Source: Brienomyrus brachyistius
Lineage: Eukaryota; Chordata; Actinopteri; Osteoglossiformes; Mormyridae
DNA length: 64,000 bases
Direction of reading: 5' to 3'
Assembly (NCBI RefSeq): GCF_023856365.1
Contig: NC_064539.1
Location: forward strand, 17,249,519 to 17,313,518
The stretch's first letter is position 1; every line of letters starts with the position of its first letter. The notes beneath the pieces are model-generated. The model did not search any database. It had not been told where the DNA came from and saw only the letters and a list, made by a program, of their open reading frames with translations. A program made the position numbers and the translations under genes. This document shows, in pieces, positions 34,505-45,619 of the stretch.

Positions 34505-36674
34505 CTACACGGCTGTGTGGGCTGCTGTGACTATGGCTGCCTGGGCTCTCTTAACGGCTGCCTCCAGCATGGATCGGTCACAGAAAAGCTGCCTGAGAAT
34601 CTTAGGCTCCATTTCCAGAAGCATTCCTGCCAGTAAAAAGAAAAAGAAGCACCAGAAAGTGATCAGCTACGCCATTACACTTTGGGGCAAGCGGCTTCCA
34701 GCCTTACCATAAAGGAGAATCACGTGACAGCCATAAAGGAGAGTCACGTGACAGCCATAAAGGAGAGTCACGTGACAGCCATAAAGGAGAGTCACGTGAC
34801 AGCCATAAAGGAGAGTCACGTGACAGCCATAAAGGAGAGTCACGTGACAGCCATAAAGGACAGTCACGTGACAGCCATAAAGGAGAGTCATGTGACAGTC
34901 AGGTGACCTGTCTGTTCTGCTCCACAGTATAGATAAATCAATCAATATTTTGTTTCCCATAAATTTGCACACCAGTTATCTCTCCTGTTTGGTTTATTTT
35001 GTCCCACAAAACATTTATTTTCACATCCTCCAAAATGACTCTTTTTTTTGTGTTTAAAAATTATGTCAAGCTCACCCCCTTTCTACCCAGACCCTATTAT
35101 TTAGGAAAAGGAAACTCTTTTGAAATTATCCAGTCAGCCCAATCATGTACTATGTATTCTGGAGTATCGGTCCCACAGGGGTGCTCAAGCCATCAGACCT
35201 GACACAGTGAGGAGGAGGCCTGTTTGGTGTCTTCAGACAGCAGCTCACTCACCCGTAATGTCAGCACAGTTTTGAGCGTCGATCTGTTGCACGATCGCAA
35301 AGAGCTTCTCTCCCATCCTGTCTATGTCATCAGGATCTGAGCTGTCGCTCACATCAGTTTCCGAAGAGTTCTGTCTATAAAGGAAACCATAGTTACGACA
35401 TTTGAAAAGCTTCTGATATTTTACATGTAGTAAAACATGATATTAATCACCATGTTATATATTTAACGTAAGTTTGCTTTATATTGTAATTTACAGTGTA
35501 AATCTTTTCAGAAAATCCAACAAATTCTCCCTCAAATTCAAACCAGAGGATTTTTCTTCCAATTTTAGACCGAATCTTGAATAATCTCTATAATGTAAAT
35601 ACCACATACACTATACATGTTTAATGAACAGACATGCAAAAATGACGGTAAAACGTACTCCTCCAGCGTCTTTAGTGCGACTTTAATCCCCTCTTCCAGA
35701 AGACCGCGGTCTGACAGGAGTTTCTGCACGTCCTCTTTCCTCTGCTCCAGTAACATGCCTGATCAAAGCACAATCAAGTGAAAATAGTAAATAATGTATC
35801 GTCACTAAATGATGCCCCACATGGAAGCTGATGGCTAAAAAGAACTGAGGAAGTAACAAGATAATACATTTTACAATGTTATTCCAACAAAGTTAGAAAT
35901 GTGTTTGAATCGCATCAGACAGCAAACAGATTACTGAGCAGAGCGGCCTGGGAACCAGCTCTCCGCCTTGGGCCACACTACGCTCATACACACCTGTGAT
36001 TTTCTCTGTGAAGCCGGTGTTGTGGGTGTCCACGAGTTCATAGAGCTGCTCACCCAGAGAGTCTGAGGATGCTGACACTGCATCCTCTCCTTCAGCTTCC
36101 ATCTTACTGCCCAGACGTCAAAGGTAAAAGATTTAAAGATCAGCTTCGTAATACCAACCACTTCAGATAGAAGTTCAATTCGGATGAACGTCGCATAATT
36201 TCTTGCAGGAAATTGACGGAGGGTTGTGGAGCACTGCTCCTGACCCACCCACCCGGTGTGCTGAGAAGGCTGCAGGGCACTGAGTGCTTTCTCCACAGCC
36301 TTGGCCAACATGCTCTCATCCTGCAGCATCTGTGCCAGCACACAGCTGGGCAGCTCCAGCAACATTCCTGCAGGACCCGGGGGCAGGACTTACACCTACT
36401 ACTCTTAACTCAAAATCAGCAGTAAAACAACAGTCTAGTTAGATGCTAATAACTGACTGCCATGAAATCACAATGTCACAATACAACACGATGTTACAAT
36501 ACTGCAACGCATCCGCGATTATTTCTGAGTCATATTTCCCTCTGCATATTCCCTCGGGGCAGAAACATTGTCCGTGGACATACCCGTAAGTTTTCCTGCC
36601 ATGTTCGAATATCCAGGATAAATCAATTTATAGATCCGTTCCCCCAGCTCCTCGACATCCTCTTCCTCTTCCAT
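34505..36674 (-). CDS. Triple MLLE (PABC) domain protein without RNA-binding domains
   Basis: Six exons on the minus strand (36674-36584, 36367-36253, 36106-35994, 35758-35659, 35374-35253, 34626-34505) join in phase to 220 codons plus a stop. The product is three MLLE domains in tandem, at about residues 5-65, 80-140 and 155-215. Each has the G-E-x-(I/L)-(Y/F) start (LGERIY, LGEQLY, MGEKLF) and the signature KLTGMLLE, KITGMLLE or DITGMLLE. In poly(A)-binding protein and the ligase UBR5 this domain binds PAM2 peptides of translation and deadenylation factors. Each domain is coded by two exons split at the same place, phase 1 inside the Gly codon before MLLE, so the gene arose by duplicating a two-exon cassette. 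Acidic linkers join the domains. No RRM is present before or after. Cellular role is unknown; it could be a multivalent PAM2-binding adaptor or competitor. I know no named gene of this build. Confidence 0.85.
34706..34906 (+). repeat. 24-bp tandem repeat carrying CACGTG palindromes
   Basis: Eight units of about 24 bp (AAGGAGAGTCACGTGACAGC plus CATA) lie in the last intron of the MLLE gene. Seven contain CACGTG, six of them within the 10-base palindrome GTCACGTGAC, and the eighth has CATGTG. GTCACGTGAC matches the CLEAR/E-box site bound by MiT/TFE and USF factors. Confidence 0.9.
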
Positions 36675-38254
36675 TATCAAACTGGTTTTCAGTCTTCTCT
36701 GTCGATATGATTATTCATTCTCTTCTTTGCAAAAAAAAAAAAAACATAACAATACAGGATATATTAGGATAGCCCGTGAAACGAGCGTGCAGCATTACCA
36801 TTTCATAATGGATAAGCGCAGTTCTTATTTAACAGGAAGTACCTTGTAATGGAAATTTCGGCTCTGGTTGGTAAAGCTAGGGGTAGAAGTGACAGGAAAA
36901 CACAGGAGGCAACGCTTTATTAATAAAATGTGGCGTTTTTTGGTTTGCTGCTTGCCAGCACTAATACTTTTATACCCATATTTAAGGTATTTTATAAACG
37001 ATATTATTTCAATATATTCTTTCTTTAACATACTTTCGATTGAAATAAGTAGACGTAGTTGTTGTGTTACTATTTTTTACTTTTTAATCGTTTTCGATTT
37101 CTATAGTGATGGAGATATGTCTTTATCCAAGGTACCTTTTTTCATAAGTAATGTAAAGATAAATAGTAAACACTATCCACAATGGCTTACTTTACCAGCC
37201 AAAGCAGGATGAATAAGCTAATATTTATATTCCTCAGAGATGTATAACGTTGCGACAGGAGCTAAATACATTCAATAAAACATTATTCCTCCAGTGAATT
37301 AAGTGCTTATTTTATTTCTAGTTCGCGACAAGTAATCTGAATCCTAAACCTTAATACAGCCCTATTACTCACTATCCACGCCATTACTAGCTTGCTAACT
37401 CATTCACACAAGTGCCTAAACCACCAAGTTAAAATAGTTATGCAATGGCCACACGTCAATAAAGTAGCAGCTTACTTATGTATGTGCATGCATCCAACTA
37501 ATCTCACAAAAAATCGACATTGTTGAGCTCCATTTTTTTATTGTACTCAATGGTGTTTATTTACCCGGCGCAAACTGATGACGCAATAAGACTTACTTGC
37601 CGCGGCAAACACTTTACTGTCAATATCCATCCGAGATCATACTTAAATAGTGCATAGCTTGTATGACAAGATTCCCTTAAATTTCACATTTATATTTGTC
37701 ATAAATATATGGATACAATACTGTATGTAAAACATAATAGCACAATTAGAAGAGTTTGAATTATATTACAAGTATCAAGATTTTTTTTCTTACGCGCAAG
37801 GATCTTGAAAGCCCCATTGTAAAGTAGCTTCCTTCCGCTCCAACTCTTGTTAGGGAAGGTAACACGGTTCTGCTATGTGTTTATAGTTTCCCCTCAACTG
37901 CTTAAAATATTCAGCAATGGTCTGACAGTCCACACTGACTTTAATATTTGGCTGTCCCAGACGCTTCTTTTGGAGATAATCGGTTACATTTCATTTGCTT
38001 ATCTAAGCTGGTCTTACGTTTCTTTACGTTTTACAGAGACCTTATTTTCAGAGCTATTAATATGCATGTTCTCCCCTCATCCAGGTGTGTGCAAGCATGT
38101 CTTATGTTTTATGACATGTATTATGTAATCATGTATTATGATTGCCTTTTGTTCATACAGTGTTTCGTAATGTGTACAAAACAAAGATATGTATACTGTG
38201 ATACAGGTAAAGGATTGCGTCGCATTGAGCAACAATAAATTACATTTAAATTAG

Positions 38255-38268
38255 CCACAAGGTGGCGC
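38255..38268 (+). promoter_or_regulatory. Candidate CTCF-binding motif
   Basis: CCACAAGGTGGCGC matches the CTCF core at 13 of 14 positions. It lies in the spacer between the divergently oriented MLLE gene and the small + strand gene. The following bases (ATATTGCGCC) resemble those after the site at 48102, hinting that both came from one dispersed repeat. Confidence 0.35.
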
Positions 38269-38709
38269 ATATTGCGCCTATGTACATCACACTGTATGTG
38301 ACATTACAACACAATGACACCACAACAGAGGATGGCTGCACAAAGCTATTGACATTAATTACAGGGCTGGCACCGGTCCCACCAGTGTTACGGTTTTTCA
38401 AAGGAAGGAAGCAGTCGAGCTCTACTTATGCTTCGTCTGTGTTTTGTAATCTAACAACCTGAAGTCCAGGAACTCCTTTAGTTTTAATGGAATAAACTGT
38501 TACTTAATTTTAATATAAATAAGCTTTTTAAATAAAGGTTAATGTGTATATTCTGGCTCTGGAATGACTTGTTATATTAGAAGATTGCCATCAACAAGAA
38601 CTGGCACGCCATCCTGAGCAGTCAGAGACACGTCCTTTGCAAGAATTGCTACCGGAAAGACTAGTGCATGGTGTGTGTCCAATCACATGGCTGTATTTGA
38701 CAGGAACAT

Positions 38710-39392
38710 AGACTCTATTGACAAAAGTATCGGGACAGCAGCCTGTCCAACATTTCACTGAATCATAAGGTAATGATATGAAGTTGGCTAAGACCTTTAC
38801 TTGCTGTAATAGCCTGTGCTCTTCTGGGAAGGCTTTCCATTAGATGTTGGAACATTGCTGGTGGGATTTGCTGCCATTCAGGTTGGGTATTGATACTGGG
38901 TGATCAGATCCCTTTCTGTGAGCTTCTCTGGCCCCCACCCTGCAGCTTAAATTGTCCCAGATGTCACTTCATCCAGGGCAACTGTAGCAGGATAGCAGTG
39001 TGGGAGAGCCGACTTGACGGAAAGGTGTCCAGTGACCGTGTCGGGCTGACGAACCTCCTCTGTATGACCCACTCTGGCAGGGATGCCAACGTTGGTGAGC
39101 TGGCTGGTGTGAGATTTTCAGTTTCAGACAGTCTGCACACTGATTTATATTTATGTAACAGTTTTAGTAACTGTAAATGGTCTGTAGGGTTTGCAAACTA
39201 TCCCAATGCTTTTGACGTAATTTTAGGTTTATAATATAATAATTTAGATTTGCTGTAAGATTTCTTGCATGAGCATGAGGGTCTATGAAAGCGTGAGTAT
39301 TATGCCAGATGTGTGAGATTTGGCAACTCTGCTCACGTGGCCAATTTCTGTAATTACTACAGGTGTCCCAATACTTTTGTCCATATTTTGTA
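38710..39392 (-). mobile_element. Internally deleted Tc1-like DNA transposon
   Basis: Inverted ends (GACAAAAGTATCGGGACA at 38720-38737 and TGTCCCAATACTTTTGTCC at 39364-39382) flank about 0.68 kb. The interior contains blocks such as CTTCTGGGAAGGCTTTCCA and ATGTTGGAACATTGCTG that belong to fish Tc1-type elements, read antisense to the transposase. No intact transposase frame remains. A lone end of the same family is at 59691-59718. Confidence 0.75.
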
Positions 39393-39419
39393 TATTAAGG
39401 GCGGAGCTAATACTGCTTT

Positions 39420-39647
39420 AAGTTTACAGGCCAGCTGGGCGTTTTGGCGCTAAGATGGCGGTTTGCTGTGGGTGTCGGGTGTTTGCAGGCGGCCTTTTGC
39501 TGCGCCAGTGCCGTTTTCAGAAGCCAGAAGCCTGCGATGGTGAAGCCGAAGCGCAGCAGAGCTGCCAAAAGGGCATGAGCTGCGTGGGAGTGATGATGCG
39601 AGAAAGTCCTGTTAGAGCCTCGCCCTCTGCTGCATGCGCTGGGCTGT
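39420..39647 (+). promoter_or_regulatory. CpG-rich probable promoter and first exon
   Basis: AAGATGGCGGT at 39451-39461 is a strong YY1-type element, preceded by GGGCGGAGC. A good splice donor (GGGCT|GTAAGT) follows at 39647/39648. The ATG in the YY1 element opens a 65-codon frame that ends immediately after the donor, so the exon may be coding or 5' UTR. It most likely belongs to the gene at 40298-41357, but I could not prove that junction. Confidence 0.4.
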
Positions 39648-40297
39648 AAGTAAACACAACAAAGGCGGCTCCAGGCAGGGCGCGTAATTATAGGAAGAGT
39701 CATTGATTTACTGTCGGTATGGGGTTTTAACTAGGGCAAAGCCTTGTACTTCAAATCTGATTTTGAGTTTTAAAATATTTAACCAGTGGCCGGATAGTGA
39801 ACTTCTCGTGAATGTGAATGAATTTCAGTTTGAGCTCTTGGAAGTTCAAATTCGACATGACTAATTAGCACGATATTGCAGTTCTAGCGTTTACTGTTGG
39901 TGTTACACTAATAATGGGCTTCCCTCTCTTAATATCATAGCGAAGTCTGAGAGAGCCTGAGGTTCATTTCTGCATTTATTAACATCCCGATTAAGAGAAT
40001 AAAGTCATTGCCCTCGAAATAATGGCAGCTTGAGGCTCGGTTGTGCTGAACTCCAGCTGTGTTCTGCGATGTAGGACAATGGGATTGATTTCTAGAAATA
40101 TCTTACTGACGTCCCATCAGCTCAGGCCTCTGAGGCATCATTGCGTTGGTACATGTGCATTGGCTTGTTTGCTTCAAAGTCCCCTGTGTGAAAGCAAGGG
40201 ATTTAATGTGGCTCCCTTCAAACATAGAAATATCAAACGCCACGTAGAGTGCATTATGAATTAGTGTGCCTACGGTTTGAAGGAACCCGACAGGATG

Positions 40298-41357
40298 TGC
40301 ATTATTCAACTAGCATTCACCTTATGGGTGGTGTCCACGTTTCCTAAATGTGGGGACACCTTTGAACTGCAGGATACCATCCATGCTCTGATTGAAGAGA
40401 ACATGCATCTACACGACCAGTTGGAGAGCTTAACACAAGCTCTTCAGAAGCTCAAACAGCTGCTGTGGAATGACTCTGAAGGTGAGCTGCATTCTTGTAT
40501 GGTACCTTGAGGTCTTTAACCAAAATTTCAGCATAATTACGTGGATGCAATGATTTAATAAATTTAATTATAGAATGATGGAATTAACGCTTTATTTTTT
40601 GGAAAAAGAGACCAGGAATGAGCATGACCCTGATTTACAGCGTCTGAAGAACGAATGGATGCAGCATGGTAAGTTATTGAATTTACATGACTTTTCCATC
40701 TTACCATTCATGGTGATTTCAGTCATAAAAACAAATCTCTGCTGGATTTGTGTATATACACACAGCAGTCATACAGAATATTACCATAAAGCTTCATTTC
40801 TGCTTCATTTTCCATTCTGTGAGCCATCTCTGAAGCACAGAATTCTTTTTATGTTTGACTTCGATTATTTAATTCCTTTACTTTTTACTGTCACATTCAT
40901 ACTGTAAAAAAAATGTATTTTTTAATGGTTTAACAAATGTCAAATTCAGGTTGAAAAACTAAAGGCACATGACCGTATCTGCCATTGAATCCTCGGCATT
41001 TATAATGCAACTCCAATGCTCACGATCTACTGCTGGGCGCGCCTAGGCACAACGAACACTTTTTAAAAATCCCAGTCTGGCCCTGAGTACATCAGAAAGA
41101 GCAGCCCCCTGTTCCATTTTTCGGATTCATACATGAGCCCTTGTGTTGATGGCCGCTGCCTGGGTTTCTGTAGGCAGGCCATGTCACCTGCGAGGGATTA
41201 AGCGGCGCCCTCCTTTGCAGGTGTAGGTGCAGAGACTCATCGCCTGTTGGAGCATGTCTTCTGTGAGCATGATCTCCACGCTACAGCCAGCTCATCACGG
41301 GCACATTCTGCCCTCCTCCTGATTACGTTAATGTATTTAAGCTTTCTTTTGTTCTAA
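40298..41357 (+). CDS. Small helical protein with hydrophobic N- and C-termini, unrecognised
   Basis: Three exons (40298-40481, 40609-40668, 41221-41357) fit consensus splice sites and agree in phase, giving 126 residues. The N-terminus MCIIQLAFTLWVVSTF is hydrophobic and could be a signal peptide. The middle is a charged amphipathic helix, ALIEENMHLHDQLESL and onward, with coiled-coil character. The C-terminus is a hydrophobic segment, SALLLITLMYLSFLLF, that ends at the stop. That arrangement suits a GPI-anchor signal or a tail anchor. An AATAAA signal follows at 41450. I do not recognise the family. The start is uncertain, because the first exon could instead begin at an acceptor near 40375 and be joined to the 39.4 kb exon. 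Without the hydrophobic N-terminus the protein would be tail-anchored. Confidence 0.45.
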
Positions 41358-41449
41358 TACCATTCGGAGGTTTAAAGAAGTATTGGCTTCCCATTGGTGT
41401 CCCGCAACGACCAACACAACCTGTAAAATGAACAAGATGTGACGTTTGA

Positions 41450-41455
41450 AATAAA
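41450..41455 (+). terminator. Polyadenylation signal AATAAA
   Basis: A canonical signal 93 bp after the stop of the small + strand gene, consistent with its 3' end. Alone it is weak evidence. Confidence 0.4.
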
Positions 41456-41539
41456 TGACAGCACTGTTGTATTATATCCTTAATTTCGGGTTAGATTCTG
41501 TACTAGAAACAAGTACGGCGTACTAACATTATTCACCAT

Positions 41540-42035
41540 TTTATCCTTGCCAAGGGACCTGTCACAGGCAGCATAGGGGACAGGGATGAACATCGGACAG
41601 GATTCCCGTCCATCACACGCATGCAATCACACACCCTGCACTGCACAGGATTCCCGTCCATCACACGCATGCAGTCACACACCCTGCACTGCACAGGATT
41701 CCCGTCCATCACACGCATGCAGTCACACACCCTGCACTGCACAGGATTCCCGTCCATCACACACATGCAGTCACACACCCTGCACTGCACAGGATTCTCG
41801 TCCATCACACGCACATGCAGTCACACACCCTGCACTGCACAGGATTCCCGTCCATCACACACATGCAGTCACACACCCTTCACAGCTCAGGGATACAGTT
41901 TAGCTTTCACTGTGTTTCTTTGGACTGCAGGGATTAAGCTGCAGACCACCAGGAGAACCTGACTAGATACAGTGACCCAAACCGCCCAGAACTCGAGGCG
42001 TGAAGTGACAGTTCTACCCACTGAGCTGCACTACT
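41540..42035 (-). mobile_element. tRNA-derived SINE containing an amplified 48-bp segment
   Basis: On the minus strand the head reads GCAGCTCAGTGGGTAGAACT, a tRNA A-box sequence, at about 42030. The body includes GTCCAAAGAAACACAGTG, as in other fish SINEs. The distal part is expanded into about six 48-bp units (41597-41880) containing CCGTCCATCACACGCATGCA. Right and left boundaries are approximate. Confidence 0.65.
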
Positions 42036-43838
42036 CAAAACCTTAAAACTAAACCAGTGTGCATTATTGCTGTTATTCTTAGAATGCGCAAATTCTTAAA
42101 ATGATTTTCTGAAATTATACAATCATGTTTCACTATATAGTAAAATAACACATGGTGAAAAACCTTAAATATGACTGCCGTTTAATAAAAACTGATACTC
42201 TGACGTGCTTCCAGATTAATAAAAGCTTATACTGTATGTGTAACACTACGGCTTGTAATGAAACTTGACAAAACGTTTGCAAACAAATTTAATACGATGT
42301 TAGACTGTGAACAGCAGCTTTTAGACACACAAAGAAAACATTACAGTATAAAAAGATGTACAAAATACAGGCCTTGCTTCTTGTATTTGCAGTTTGAGAA
42401 TTCAAATTTACCAGACGCATAAAATGTATATAACTGAGAGTGTGATGTGCCTGCAGTTACCATGGAAAACAAAGACACCAAGAATTATGCCAACGTGTAA
42501 AAACAGCTACAGTGAACGTCAGTGTGAAGCAAGTCAATTCCTGTCCAGTAACAAATAGAATAGAACATCATTTCTTGCATTAAGAAGTGATGATTTGGTC
42601 CATCACTGAGACAGCCAAGGGGGCGTCATACATGCAAGCCTGGATTTTTAGCGGTTTCCCTTGGTAGTTAATTTGTGTTCACAGACCTTTTTCTAGCAAT
42701 GATGCAACTGCTGGAAAGGACCGTCTAGATGTACACTAAAGCAGTGTTTCCCCACCTGCTCCTCAGGGATCTCCAGACGGTCCACATTTTTGCTCCCCCC
42801 CAGCTCCCTAGCAAAAAAGTGTAGTCTGGCAGGGAGTAAAAACATGAACCGTTCCACGAGGACCTGATGGGAAACCATGCTAAAGCCATGCAGAAGTTAA
42901 AGTGGAAACTCCACCCTCAGGCTGGAAACGACACTGCAACATAACATGCATGTTAACCTAACACAGGTTAGCCAATGTGCTGGTTTGTAGTTTGCGACAA
43001 TAATATTTATGTGTGGTTTTTACAACTATTACTGGGGAGGGGCAGGGCATCTGTAGTTTCCAAAAATGTGTAAACAAGCTGCCTTTTGTTCCAAGAAACA
43101 GTAAATAGTTCCTTTAAACTTGGTTATGTGTAACGGTTTTGAAGTAATATGAAAGTGTTAGCTTAGCATAGGGTGCCCAGAGAAACGCAGAACGGTTTGA
43201 TCCACCTCCTTTAGGTTAAATCCATGCCGCCCAGAACCTGCCTCACTCTGTGATTTTGGGCCTTTTCATTTTACAATAACTCCAGGCTACCAAAGGAAAG
43301 ATCTGACATGTTTTCTGTACAGAACAGTAAGGCTGTTTGTGCATAGACTGTGAAGGAAGTCTTTGTTGTTCACCACTTGTAGGATGGCTGAATACATAAA
43401 ATTGTCAGATAAGCCGCCTCAAGCAAAACGTTAATAACTAAATGCTAACTAAGACCAAACAAGATGTAAGAAAAAAATTGCTAACAGTGTAGAACATGGG
43501 GAGAAAAGATTCACAATAATTTACTATCCATTTATCCTTTAAACAGAAAAAAACAAAAAGACCAGGAATCATAACCCTTCTTGAATCTGCCCTATGGGTG
43601 AAGAATGGAACGACACAGCTTGACCTTTGACCCGGGACATTTAAATATTCATGCAGCACTGAGGTGCACATTTTAGTTTGACTAGGTCCTTCAAGGCAAA
43701 AGGGACAGATGCTTCTAGGGGCTGAGTCATGTGGTACATCAGAATAGGTGGTATTGGATGTTCTGAAGAGAACAGGGAGACATATCTATATTCTGGTGGG
43801 GCTTGCTAATGCAGGCATGCATGGGGGGGGGGGACAAG
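42036..43838 (-). other. Probable PDCL 3' UTR and downstream spacer
   Basis: The stretch follows the PDCL stop on the minus strand. No AATAAA was found on that strand for about 1.5 kb; the variant ATTAAA occurs near 42280. A fold-back repeat related to the one at 56597-56745 lies at about 42745-42862. No other gene is visible. Confidence 0.4.
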
Positions 43839-45619
43839 TTAGTCGATATCCAGGTCACTGTCATCCTCGTCACTCTGGGAGTGCTGAGCGACGGCAGCGT
43901 CGCGGATGGCTGTGGGGGTCATGGCCGCCTTGTCAGGCAGCAGCCCGTACTCCTGCAGCAGGGCCTCCACATCCACGGCAAAGAAGTCATCGCCCAGCTG
44001 GTCCGTGATGCGGACGAAGTTCCCGATGAGCTCGCCTCCCCGGTACACCAGCAAGGCGGGGAGGGCGTTCCCCGTGAAAAGCGCGCTGGCGCCCACGACG
44101 GAGCTGCGCGTGCGGCAGAACTTGACGAGCGGGTACTCCTGTGCCAGGCAGAGCATGCTGCCATCCATGGCTTCGCATCCGGGCACGTCTGCCTCGTAGA
44201 TGTGGATCATCACCGGAGTGGCCTTTCCCTCCTTGTCCACGGCATCCAGGAACTCCTCCCCGCAGCTGAGCTCGGTCACGCGGCCGAAGCGTTTCCCACT
44301 GCACAGCTGACGCCTCATCTCGTCCATACGCTGTTTGCGGTACTGAGCCAGGAAGTCTTCATCGTCCACGTCCTCCCGGAGCTGGCTGTACTCCTGCAGG
44401 GTCATCTGGGGGGGAGGGCAGGAGTGCGCGTGAGACCGTGCAGGGCTGCCCCCCGAAGGACGCCCAGGCAGCACCGGACCTCACCTTGCCATTGATCTTC
44501 TCCTGGAGCTCCCTCTGCTTCTCCTTCTCACGCTCGTCATCCAGGTGTGAGCGGCACGTCATGGACAGCTTCTGAATAAGCAGCTCCATCTCCTTCTTCT
44601 GCTCCTGCCGTTGCTCCGTCTCCAGCTGCTTGTACTTCCTCCAGTCATTGATGACGCCTTTGGGCCCTTTGGTGGGACAAACGTACATGTACTAATTTGG
44701 CAGATGCTTTGTCCAAAGTCATGTAGGAGTCAGGCGAATGACACCATCATTACAAACATGCGGCTGTCAAGGAGTCAACTTTATACTCGGCTGGTTGGTT
44801 GAAACAAAACTGATTTCTGGACCTGAACTTCCCACCTCTGCTTCATGACCTTGTACCGGTTAAGCAATTACAGAAGGCTGGATAATTTACTTTGCATAAG
44901 GATTCTCTATGAATAAGATTAATTAATGGTAACACTTTACTTGTGGCCATCTTTTTAGTAATTTATAAACACATTTATAATGCCTTATAATACATTCATG
45001 AAGCATTATAAACATGGCTATACATATTTATAAAAGGCATAACATTATCGCCATGTTTATGATGGCATTATTATTTGTTTGTAAATATTAAAATCATGGC
45101 AAAGTGTTACCTAATTATTTAGCCTATAAGCAAATAAGGGTGAACTAGATTGGTTACATAACCAAGCCTGATACAGAATTGACTCGCTCAGGATAAGAGG
45201 CTGGAAGATGGAATAGTTGTCACTTCACGTTAGATAGTGGAAGTACTTGTGTTAGAGGATCTCACTGAAATGAGCCGTTTCGTACAGACAGACACAGCAG
45301 GCAGGCAGTGTGAGCTGTGATTATCCGGCAGGGGGGTGCTTACATGCCCTGCACGGCAGACGGGTGACAGCAGAGTGTTAGGAATCAGTGGGCTGTGTAA
45401 TACACAGCAATAACGTAACACAGCAATGGCACAGGGAAAGAGGCGCTCACCTGTGTTGATAGCGCTGCCATCCTGCGTATACTCTGCCTCCAGCACTTCT
45501 GGGTTACGGATGTTCTTGTCCTCCGCAGCCTCATCCTCTTTGTCGCTGTCCTCGTCCTCACTGCTGCTGTAATAATACTGCAGCTTCTCCCCCAACAGTT
45601 TGTCATCCAGTGTCGTCAT
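43839..45619 (-). CDS. PDCL: PDCL, phosducin-like protein 1
   Basis: PDCL (PhLP1) is a co-chaperone that works with the CCT chaperonin to assemble G-protein beta-gamma dimers. Three coding exons on the minus strand (45619-45451, 44666-44485, 44405-43839) give 305 residues, close to the human 301. The N-terminus MTTLDDKLLGEKLQYYYS followed by an acidic serine cluster (SSSEDEDSD, likely CK2 sites) is diagnostic. So are GPKGVINDWRKYKQLE and LSMTCRSHLDDE. The C-terminal thioredoxin-like domain has VHIYEADVPGCEAM-type sequence, NALPALLVYRGGELIGNFVR and DQLGDDFFAVDVEALLQEYG, and ends DDSDLDID. All phases match. A non-coding first exon near 46851 is likely. The 44667-45450 intron contains a MITE. 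Confidence 0.96.
44929..45112. mobile_element. MITE with GGTAACACTTT inverted ends
   Basis: GGTAACACTTTAC at 44929-44941 and its inverse (AAAGTGTTACC at 45102-45112) bound a 184-bp AT-rich element in PDCL intron 2. TAAT on each side may be the target duplication. A diverged relative starts at 59113. The family is not assigned. Confidence 0.65.

Larger units (their letters stand above)
36675..39419. other. Spacer upstream of the MLLE gene
   Basis: AT-rich DNA with several short open frames, none resembling a known protein. The largest is 36868-37212 on +, composed of hydrophobic AT-rich codons. Contents recognised are a CTCF-like motif at 38255-38268 and a Tc1-family relic at 38710-39392. The MLLE gene promoter should lie just right of 36674 but shows no distinctive motif to me. 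Confidence 0.4.

Noticed and set aside
34505..36674. Remnant of a full poly(A)-binding protein gene
   Set aside because: No RRM-coding sequence lies upstream within 3 kb. The gene has its own ATG with acidic leader, and all six exons are open and in phase.
36868..37212. 114-codon hydrophobic frame on +
   Set aside because: AT-rich composition, no family resemblance, no splice partners or promoter signal.
43748..44495. 230-codon frame on + opposite PDCL
   Set aside because: It is an antisense shadow of the GC-rich last PDCL exon.
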